Under the pieces are notes generated by a model that searched no databases, had not been told where the DNA came from, and worked only from the letters and a program-made list of their open reading frames with translations. Shown in pieces: positions 6,694-12,042 of a DNA stretch of 12,042 nucleotides; position 1 is the stretch's first letter, and each line of letters opens with the position of its first letter. Source of the stretch: Dehalococcoidales bacterium (GTDB lineage: Bacteria; Chloroflexota; Dehalococcoidia; Dehalococcoidales; RBG-16-60-22); the NCBI GenBank assembly GCA_030606585.1, contig JAUWGD010000042.1, positions 1-12,042 on the forward strand, given 5' to 3'. A program made the position numbers and the translations under genes.

Positions 6694-6722
6694 TTGACAC
6701 TCCAGCTATAACAGGTTATTTT
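6694..6722 (+). promoter_or_regulatory. Probable promoter of rnc
   Basis: TTGACA (6694-6699) is followed after 17 bases by TATTTT (6717-6722), a perfect -35 with a weak -10. The start would be near 6729, leaving a leader of only about 16 bases that carries the GAGAGGGG ribosome site. With such a short leader there is no room for the long RNase III-cleaved hairpin used for autoregulation in enterobacteria. Confidence 0.5.
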
Positions 6723-6745
6723 TATTACATGAGAGGGGTTCCGCT

Positions 6746-7447
6746 GTGCCTGATATAGTTGATTTACAGAAGACGCTAGGCGTCACGTTAAAAAAGCTTG
6801 CTTTATTGGAGCAGGCGCTGGTACACAGCTCCTACGTCAACGAGAACCCCGACCTCGTTTCCGGCCATAACGAGAGGTTGGAATTCCTCGGCGATGCCGT
6901 CCTGGACTTCATCGTCGCGGACAAGCTGTATCGGGACTTCCCCGACCTCGCCGAGGGAGAAATGACAAAACTACGGGCGGCGCTGGTGCGCCGGGACACG
7001 CTGGCGCGCGTGGCGCGGGCTATCGGTCTCGGCAATTTTCTCTATATGGGCAAGGGGGAGGAAACGAGCGGAGGACGGGGCAAGACTCCCAATCTGGCGG
7101 GGGCTCTGGAGTCGGTGATTGCCGCCGTTTACCTCGACCGGGGCGCGAAAACCGCCGGGGACATGGTTATCCGCCTGCTCGGTGGAGAATGGGAGAAAGT
7201 AACCAGCCAGGATACGGGTACCGATTATAAGTCAGAACTGCAGGAACTGGCGCAGTCCAGGTTTCGACTGATGCCATCCTACCATATCGTGGCCGAGTCA
7301 GGGCCGGACCACGATAAAACGTTTACGGTCGAGGTAATATTAAATGCGGAGACCCTGGGCAGGGGTATGGGTAAGAGTAAGAAACTGGCTGAGACGGAAG
7401 CTGCCCGCGCTGCGTTGAAAAAGCTGGAGCAAGACTTTACGGGATAA
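6746..7447 (+). CDS. rnc: Ribonuclease III
   Basis: Cuts double-stranded RNA during rRNA maturation and mRNA turnover. The 233-residue protein has the normal two domains. The nuclease domain (about 1-150) carries the signature NERLEFLGDAVLD at 42-54. The double-stranded RNA-binding domain (about 158-228) ends with GMGKSKKLAETEAARAAL. Catalytic residues equivalent to E. coli E38, E41, D45, E65 and E117 are present as E43, E46, D50, E70 and E122. The position equivalent to E. coli D114 is Gly119 (LAGALE instead of LAD-x-x-E), which is unusual. The start is GTG, 7 bases after GAGAGGGG. It heads a plus-strand operon with a small basic protein gene and acyP, and is divergent from the tRNA pair. 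Confidence 0.95.
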   Translation: MPDIVDLQKTLGVTLKKLALLEQALVHSSYVNENPDLVSGHNERLEFLGDAVLDFIVADKLYRDFPDLAEGEMTKLRAALVRRDTLARVARAIGLGNFLYMGKGEETSGGRGKTPNLAGALESVIAAVYLDRGAKTAGDMVIRLLGGEWEKVTSQDTGTDYKSELQELAQSRFRLMPSYHIVAESGPDHDKTFTVEVILNAETLGRGMGKSKKLAETEAARAALKKLEQDFTG

Positions 7448-7474
7448 ATACTATTTGCTAAACTTCTTTAAGAA

Positions 7475-7500
7475 GTACCTCTTCGGTACGTTAGCGAGGT
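7475..7500 (+). promoter_or_regulatory. Alternative hairpins over the small-protein ribosome site
   Basis: GTACC (7475-7479) and GGTAC (7485-7489) form a 5-bp hairpin. The overlapping ACCTC (7477-7481) is instead complementary to GAGGT (7496-7500), the ribosome site of the next gene. The two pairings exclude each other, so they could switch translation of the small protein. The stems are short and the idea is untested. Confidence 0.3.
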
Positions 7501-7506
7501 GTTATT

Positions 7507-7653
7507 ATGGGTAGGCGTGATTACAGACATAGAGAGACGAAAAAGACAAAGAAAGATGCCAGGAAATTGCCCCAGGTTACCATTATGACAACACCGGCCA
7601 ATGTAGAGGTAATCAGGAAGAAGAAGAAGAGGGAGGAGGAGGAAGAGGTCTAG
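7507..7653 (+). CDS. Small highly charged protein of unknown function (48 aa)
   Basis: A 48-codon frame reads MGRRDYRHRETKKTKKDARK and continues through LPQVTIMTTP to end in a KKKKR-EEEEE-V block. It is strongly charged: Arg/Lys dominate the first 20 residues and the tail has a basic run then an acidic run. No membrane segment, Cys motif or known domain is visible. ATG is preceded by GCGAGGTG at good spacing. The gene sits 59 bp after rnc and 33 bp before acyP on the same strand, so it looks like a genuine operon member. A basic peptide beside RNase III might bind RNA or ribosomes, but that is only a guess. Confidence 0.65.
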   Translation: MGRRDYRHRETKKTKKDARKLPQVTIMTTPANVEVIRKKKKREEEEEV

Positions 7654-7686
7654 CCTGATATCTGGAAGAGATGGGGGTGGTTGACG

Positions 7687-7968
7687 ATGGCTGACCTGGC
7701 CGCACTACAGGCGACGGTGCACGGTCGCGTGCACGGCGTCTTCTTCCGGGCCTCCGTTCAAAGACGGGCGGAGGAGTTGAAGTTGAGCGGTTACGTACGC
7801 AATCTGCCCGACGGCACGGTGGAGGTAAGGGCGGAGGGCGAAAGAGAACGGCTGGAAAAACTGCTCGAATATCTCAGGGTAGGCTCCCGGCCCGCCAGAG
7901 TGGATAACGTGCTTACCAGTTGGGTGGAATACACCGGAAATTTTTCAGGTTTCAGCGTTAGATATTAG
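7687..7968 (+). CDS. acyP: Acylphosphatase
   Basis: This small cytoplasmic enzyme hydrolyses acyl phosphates such as acetyl or carbamoyl phosphate. The 93-residue product has the family signature HGRVHGVFFR with the phosphate-binding Arg21. It also has GYVRNLPDGTVEV with the catalytic Asn39. It ends in FSGFSVRY, a typical C-terminus. A TTG two codons upstream (7681) keeps the frame open. ATG at 7687 is preferred because the GGGGGTGG ribosome site lies 6 bases before it. It is the last gene of the rnc operon and converges on the DUF362 gene with only 25 bp between stops. No clear bidirectional terminator is visible there. Confidence 0.93.
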   Translation: MADLAALQATVHGRVHGVFFRASVQRRAEELKLSGYVRNLPDGTVEVRAEGERERLEKLLEYLRVGSRPARVDNVLTSWVEYTGNFSGFSVRY

Positions 7969-7993
7969 GCGGGTATTACCGAGTTTCGATTGA

Positions 7994-8725
7994 CTAAGCC
8001 TCGAGCTCTACCTTGGCCGACCTTATCAGGTCGAGATAGCCGACCTTCAGTCCCAGAGCGTCGGCCACTTCACGGTCGGCTTCATAAGGTTCATCGATGA
8101 ATACCTTATCGTATTCCTCGACCTCTCCCTCCGACGGGTCTTCCCTGACGGCGAATTTCTGTCTGGCTTCGACTATCCCCAGGTCGAAGGGCAGGGTAAA
8201 ATAGAGGTCGGCCAGCACCTTGTCGATTCCCAGGCTGTAGAGGCTCTCCCAGCTGCCCCCGTTGTCCCCGTTGTACTTACTGTTCGGCAGCAGAGAGAGC
8301 AGGTTCATGATGGTGAAACTGCCGGTCCCGTTATACGTTTTCAGCGGGGCTACCGTTATCAGGTAGTCGCTGGAAAGAATGACATTAGGTACCCAGAAAG
8401 TCGGCATGGCGAATGGCTTGGGCAGCGGATTATCCACCTCGACGAAGATACAGTCCTTGACGTCCAGGGTGAGCACCCGCGGGAAATTATACCCGAGCGC
8501 CTGGTATATGGGACGGGTGGGTACGCCGCCGGGGATGCCCTCGAGCAGGAGAATATCGGCATCGCTGACCCGCCGGATACTGGCTATGATGGAAGCCAGC
8601 ATGTCGGCGCTGGTGGTCACCGGGTAGGGCAGCGGGTAGGAGGCGGTGGGTTTAATGAGGACGCGCCGCGCCCTGGCCACTACCGACGGCACTTTAAAAA
8701 TAAAATCTGAGGCTTCGTATATCAA
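7994..8725 (-). CDS. DUF362-like protein in molybdenum-cofactor operon
   Basis: This 243-residue protein resembles the DUF362 family. It has an early VLIKPTASYPLPYPVTTSAD segment, a middle LLLEGIPGG, a YLITVAPLKTYNGTGSF-type region, and a late VFIDEPYEADREVADALGLK. The function of the family is not established. It lacks the CxxCxxC ferredoxin clusters seen in many longer DUF362 proteins and has a single Cys. It starts at TTG, sharing TTGA with the mobB stop, with a strong AGGAGG five bases upstream. That strongly supports the start and coupling to mobB. Position as last gene of mobA-moeA-mobB suggests a role in cofactor biosynthesis or delivery, but this is inference from context only. Confidence 0.75.
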   Translation of the reverse strand: MIYEASDFIFKVPSVVARARRVLIKPTASYPLPYPVTTSADMLASIIASIRRVSDADILLLEGIPGGVPTRPIYQALGYNFPRVLTLDVKDCIFVEVDNPLPKPFAMPTFWVPNVILSSDYLITVAPLKTYNGTGSFTIMNLLSLLPNSKYNGDNGGSWESLYSLGIDKVLADLYFTLPFDLGIVEARQKFAVREDPSEGEVEEYDKVFIDEPYEADREVADALGLKVGYLDLIRSAKVELEA

Positions 8726-9372
8726 CTCTTCCTCCTCAGGGAAATGTGCAGGTTTTTAACTTCACCGTTGCCTTGAGGAATCGGTAACATGGCAAGCAGG
8801 GTACGTGTCAGTAATTCCTGTAGTGGCGGACTGACGGGTATACTGGCACCGTTAACAACCAGGTCGATATCGTCTTCCCTTCGGTTGGTGTTTATCGTAT
8901 TTTCAATAAGGCCGGCTATTCCGGCAATGTCGTCCCGCGAGAATTGCGGTACGTTTACATCCAGTGGCTCATCCGTGACCACTGCCAGCAACTGCTGAGG
9001 GTCGGTCAGTAATTCCTTGCCCTGTTCGCCGCGGTGGACTTCAATCTTGGGGTAGTTACTACCCTTGAAGCCTTCTGTCAGGATGATGTCGTAGTCCCAG
9101 AGGACGAAAGAGGATATCTCCTGCGGGTCAAAATAATGCTCGGTACGGCGGTAGATAGCCAGGTGGTCCAGAGAGTTTATAACCGATATTTCGCTGCCGG
9201 CTTTGGTGAAGCGCCAGGTGTCTTTGCTGGCCATATCGAGGTCATTGACATGGTGCGAGTGCTTGACGATGGCTACTTTATGACCGCGCTGTTTAAGCTC
9301 GGCAATGAGACTCTCCAGCAGGGTCGTCTTGCCGGAATGCGATTTACCTACAATAGAAATTATCGAATGCAT
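8722..9372 (-). CDS. mobB: Molybdopterin-guanine dinucleotide biosynthesis adaptor protein MobB
   Basis: This GTP-binding protein assists MobA in forming the guanine dinucleotide form of the molybdenum cofactor. The 216 residues begin with the P-loop VGKSHSGKTTL at about 8-18. MobB-type motifs follow: VAIVKHSHH near 33-41, DTWRFTKAGSE, and the DIILTEGFKGSNYPKIEVHR block. The core ends at about residue 165. The last 50 residues (DIDLVVNGASIPVSPPLQE and on) form an extra C-terminal segment that E. coli MobB lacks. Its start is 15 bp after the moeA stop with no strong ribosome site, so coupling to moeA is likely. Confidence 0.92.
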   Translation of the reverse strand: MHSIISIVGKSHSGKTTLLESLIAELKQRGHKVAIVKHSHHVNDLDMASKDTWRFTKAGSEISVINSLDHLAIYRRTEHYFDPQEISSFVLWDYDIILTEGFKGSNYPKIEVHRGEQGKELLTDPQQLLAVVTDEPLDVNVPQFSRDDIAGIAGLIENTINTNRREDDIDLVVNGASIPVSPPLQELLTRTLLAMLPIPQGNGEVKNLHISLRRKS

Positions 9373-9387
9373 ATAATAACCGTTCGG

Positions 9388-10653
9388 CTAAATGTTTACT
9401 TCTTCGTTCCAGTCCAGCATCAATGCCTGGACGGTTTCGCCTTTATTTACCGTTTTCCTGTCTTCGGAAATAACCACCAGTCCGTTGGCCAGGCTCATGG
9501 AAGAAAGGATTCCCGAGCCCTGCGGGCCGGTGAGTCGCGCATAGTAGTGACCGTTACGTCTTTCGATTATCGCCCTGTCGTAGATGCGGCGTCCGGCGTC
9601 GTTTTTCACGTCATCTTCCAGTATCGCTTCAACAGCGGGCTTGGCGAAGTTCTTTTTCCCCATCATCTTCAGCAGTGCCGGCCGGACGAACAGCTCGAAG
9701 CTTACCATGCAACTGACAGAGTTGCCGGGCAGTCCGAGGTGCGGGATACTTTTCTCTTTGCCTTTTATCTTGCCGAAAGCCAGGGGTTTCCCCGGTTTGA
9801 CGCGTACCTTCCAGAAGACCATTTCGCCGTCCCTGTCCAGGATATCTTTCACTATGTCGTAATCGCCCATGGATACACCGCCGGTCGTCAGCAGCACATC
9901 GGCGCCCTGCGCCTGCTTGAGCTTACTTACTAACGATTCCTCATTGTCCCGGGCAATCCCCAACATTTTGGGAACGCACCCGTAACGCCTGACCAGGCTG
10001 GCGATGCTGTAAGCATTGCTATCATGTATCTTGCCTTCGGGCAGGGGTTTATCGACTTCTACAAGTTCGTCGCCGGTAGATAGAATGGCAACCACCGGAC
10101 GGCGGACAACGCGTACCTTGCCGTATCCCAGGGAAGCCATCATGCCGATTTCGGCGGCTCTGATGACGGTGCCTTTCTTCAAGGCCGTAGCGCCTTTCGA
10201 GATTGTTTCCCCCGCTTTCCTGATGTTCAGACCGGATTTGGCTTCGGATAGTATGCCTACCCGGATAGCCGGCTGGCCGGAGGATGATTCCTTGCTTTTT
10301 GCTTCGTCGGTATTCTCAAACTGAACGACGCTGTCGGCGCCTTCGGGGACCGGAGCCCCGGTCATGATGCGCACCGCCGTGCCGGAAACGACCTCGCGCC
10401 CGGGAATGGAACCGGCCATGACCGTATCTATTACATCCAGGAATTTCGGCGTTTCTTCGCTGGCCCCGATTGTATCCCGGTATTTAACGGCGTAACCGTC
10501 CATAGCGGAGTTGTCCAGCGGGGGCACGTTAATATCGGATATAATATCCCCGGCGAGGACCTGTCCCAGCGATTCCAGAATGGGGGCTGTTTCTTCTTCC
10601 AGGACATCTACTTCGTCGAGTATCTTTTGCAGTGCTTCTTCGACGCTTAACAT
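9388..10653 (-). CDS. moeA: Molybdopterin molybdenumtransferase MoeA
   Basis: It inserts molybdenum (or tungsten) into adenylylated molybdopterin to complete the basic cofactor. The 421-residue length is typical. Motifs in order are PPLDNSAMDGYA at 44-55, GTAVRIMTGAPVPEGAD at 91-107, STGDEL at 192-197, the MoCF-fold signature TTGGVSMGDYD at 256-266, KPGKPLAFG at 286-294 and LPGNSVS at 308-314. The C-terminal beta domain follows to the end. Its ATG overlaps the mobA stop by one base (TAATG), with GGAGG 12 bases upstream. Neighbouring mobA and mobB place it in a guanine-dinucleotide cofactor pathway serving DMSO-reductase-family enzymes. Confidence 0.96.
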   Translation of the reverse strand: MLSVEEALQKILDEVDVLEEETAPILESLGQVLAGDIISDINVPPLDNSAMDGYAVKYRDTIGASEETPKFLDVIDTVMAGSIPGREVVSGTAVRIMTGAPVPEGADSVVQFENTDEAKSKESSSGQPAIRVGILSEAKSGLNIRKAGETISKGATALKKGTVIRAAEIGMMASLGYGKVRVVRRPVVAILSTGDELVEVDKPLPEGKIHDSNAYSIASLVRRYGCVPKMLGIARDNEESLVSKLKQAQGADVLLTTGGVSMGDYDIVKDILDRDGEMVFWKVRVKPGKPLAFGKIKGKEKSIPHLGLPGNSVSCMVSFELFVRPALLKMMGKKNFAKPAVEAILEDDVKNDAGRRIYDRAIIERRNGHYYARLTGPQGSGILSSMSLANGLVVISEDRKTVNKGETVQALMLDWNEEVNI

Positions 10654-11261
10654 TAATCGGCGGTTCCTCCGGCAATCTTTCTGGCTCGTTCCAGGTCTTC
10701 TTTCGTATTAATATTAAAATAGCTCAGGTGCTGCGGGTCGAACCTGTCGATTTCCTCGGCACCTATATATCTTACTTTTACATAGTTAAAAAGTTCGATA
10801 ATGACCTTCTTATCCTGTCCGAGAATGGTCTCGATGGGGGTGACGCAGTTTTGGGAATAAACGGCGTGCAGCGGTTCGTATAAATTATCAACTCTCGGCA
10901 GCACGAAATCGAAACCATCTGAAACCTCTATTATGTAGCGTAGCAAAGACTCATTTAAAAAAGGCATATCCGCAGCAACGACAAGGTTATAAAATGAACT
11001 CGATTTTTTCAGTCCGGTATAAATACCACCCAGAGAACCCTGCCCGGGAAAAATATCAGATACCATTATGACTTTCGGGTGGTTAGCCACCGGTGCGAAG
11101 GCTCTCTCTTTCGCCGTGACTATTATAATATCTTTACTGATTGAGTCTATGCGGGATATTACCTGTTCGAGTAGACTTGTATTACCAACCCTTTCTAAAA
11201 CCTTGTCATAACCTAGACGTAAACTTTTTCCACCTGCAAGTATAATACAGCTTGTTTCCAA
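10653..11261 (-). CDS. mobA: Molybdenum cofactor guanylyltransferase MobA
   Basis: It transfers GMP from GTP to the molybdenum cofactor. The 202-residue protein shows the nucleotidyltransferase signature LAGGKSLRLGYDK at 8-20, where MobA proteins usually have LAGG-x-S-x-RMG-x-DK. It has GSLGGIYTGL at 75-84, the Mg-binding AADMPF with Asp98, the substrate-loop region YEPLHAVY, and the C-terminal FNINTKEDL at 182-190. The start is TTG, with AGG in CAGGCATTCAAG upstream, a weak ribosome site. It is first in the mobA-moeA-mobB-DUF362 operon, with its own promoter just upstream. Confidence 0.93.
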   Translation of the reverse strand: METSCIILAGGKSLRLGYDKVLERVGNTSLLEQVISRIDSISKDIIIVTAKERAFAPVANHPKVIMVSDIFPGQGSLGGIYTGLKKSSSFYNLVVAADMPFLNESLLRYIIEVSDGFDFVLPRVDNLYEPLHAVYSQNCVTPIETILGQDKKVIIELFNYVKVRYIGAEEIDRFDPQHLSYFNINTKEDLERARKIAGGTAD

Positions 11262-11295
11262 CTTGAATGCCTGTTATAGGTGAGACCTTACCCCC

Positions 11296-11323
11296 TATAT
11301 ATAATATTACCACAGGGAGTCAA
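11296..11323 (-). promoter_or_regulatory. Promoter of the molybdenum-cofactor operon
   Basis: The minus strand has TTGACT (11318-11323) and TATATA (11296-11301) with a 16-bp spacer. Transcription would begin near 11289, about 28 bases before the mobA TTG start. The 159-bp gap between the kinase gene and mobA has no strong terminator: a T-rich stretch follows the kinase stop, but without a stable hairpin beside it. Confidence 0.55.
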
Positions 11324-11420
11324 TATCCTCTAGGGGAACGGAAAGAATTTTGGGAAAAAATAACCAAAAAAGTCGCCGGGAAAACGCAATTTTTCAAAGC
11401 GGATTCATCGTATTACGATT

Positions 11421-12042
11421 CTATCCCGGGTGTTTGATGCGGGGATATGCCCAGTTAGTGTTGTCGACGATAATATCGGCGACAGCGCCGGGAGGGTATT
11501 CTTCCAGATATCTCGCCTGCGCCGGCAGGTATTTTGTATCGTATTTTTCAAAGACTTCTTTGGCGTCTCTCGCTCCAGCGCGTCTCTTGCTTTCACTGAA
11601 AGGAATCTCCAGGAAAATTTTAAGGTCAATATATTCCGCCAGCTCTTTTCTGAACAGGAAAACGCCCTCGAAAATAACTAATGTGTTTTGATTGAAAGAG
11701 AATTCTCGCTTAATATCGTATTTATCAGTTCGCCAGTCGAGTAACGTTAGCTTGGTGTTAAAACTTCTTTGTTGCCGAAGCGGGGCTAACAGTTTTTCCA
11801 CGATGAGATTGATGTTAAAGCTTCTATTATAGTAGTTTTCTGCCTGATTCTCTCCGGCGTATCTAAAATCCTTGGGATTATGAAAATCATCGAGGTTTAT
11901 CATCTGCACTTTGCGGTTCTTGGCTATCAAATAGTCGGCGAGGGCTCGGGTAAACATGGTCTTGCCTGAGGAGTCGATGCCCGTTATGCCCACGATGAAC
12001 GGACGATCGGCGGTCTTTCGTTTATCTATTTCCTCCAGTATC
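11421..12042 (-). CDS. Uridine-kinase-like P-loop kinase (partial, 5' end outside window)
   Basis: This is a member of the uridine kinase/phosphoribulokinase P-loop superfamily, which phosphorylates nucleosides, sugars or pantothenate. The Walker A reads GITGIDSSGKT. It is followed by the substrate-side NLDDFHNP, the LDWRTDKYD region, the Walker-B-like LVIFEGVFLF, and a lid with SESKRRAGARD. The C-terminus ADIIVDNTNW also fits uridine-kinase-like proteins. A GTG at 11993 could be read as a start, but it would begin on the P-loop strand. The frame stays open to the window edge with the sensible sequence ILEEIDKRKTADRPFIV, so I infer the start is beyond base 12042. The exact substrate is not determined. 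It lies upstream of mobA, which has its own promoter, so a functional link is doubtful. Confidence 0.8.
   Translation of the reverse strand, partial: ILEEIDKRKTADRPFIVGITGIDSSGKTMFTRALADYLIAKNRKVQMINLDDFHNPKDFRYAGENQAENYYNRSFNINLIVEKLLAPLRQQRSFNTKLTLLDWRTDKYDIKREFSFNQNTLVIFEGVFLFRKELAEYIDLKIFLEIPFSESKRRAGARDAKEVFEKYDTKYLPAQARYLEEYPPGAVADIIVDNTNWAYPRIKHPG

Noticed and set aside
9034..9933. 299-residue open frame on the plus strand across mobB and moeA
   Set aside because: It lies opposite two well-supported genes, begins at a GTG with no purine-rich ribosome site, and its product shows no family motif. It is a shadow frame.
1..12042. CRISPR array, insertion sequence or prophage
   Set aside because: No regularly spaced repeats, transposase, integrase or phage structural genes are visible in any part of the window.

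Overview
The window looks like chromosomal DNA from an anaerobic bacterium, most likely of the Chloroflexota (Dehalococcoidia-like). This is inference from the style of the proteins: a substrate-binding lipoprotein with a long Pro/Ala/Glu linker, a molybdenum-cofactor (Moco) cluster, and frequent GTG/TTG starts with AGGAGG-type ribosome sites. No rRNA or other phylogenetic marker is present to prove it.

Region 1 (1-4908, minus strand) is a complete-looking branched-chain/polar amino-acid type ABC importer operon in the order livJ-livH-livM-livG-livF, with livF cut off by the window edge. It starts from a good promoter at 4881-4908. A roughly 295-nt leader follows, with a terminator-like hairpin and a four-codon upstream ORF. 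A very strong 20-bp inverted repeat lies between livJ and livH.

Region 2 (4909-6640, minus strand) holds a single gene for a DNA/RNA non-specific (beta-beta-alpha metal) endonuclease joined to a C-terminal lamin-tail-like domain. It is driven by a promoter with perfect consensus -35 and -10 boxes and an inverted repeat inside the spacer. Behind it are tRNA-Glu(CTC) and tRNA-Gln(CTG), both with encoded CCA and with their own promoter.

Region 3 (6694-7968, plus strand) is divergent from the tRNAs: RNase III (rnc), a 48-residue highly charged small protein, and acylphosphatase (acyP), probably one operon. The RNase III has Gly where one of the four usual metal-binding carboxylates should be.

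Region 4 (7994-11323, minus strand) is a tight Moco operon: mobA-moeA-mobB-DUF362, with 1-bp and 4-bp overlaps. MobA and MobB make and handle the guanine dinucleotide form of the cofactor and MoeA inserts molybdenum. The DUF362 protein is translationally coupled to MobB and has no known role here. Upstream is the 3' part of a uridine-kinase-like P-loop kinase gene running off the window.

Most of the window is ordinary housekeeping. The parts worth a second look are the regulated nuclease-lamin-tail gene, the structured RNA elements around livJ, the RNase III active-site substitution and the DUF362-Moco link.
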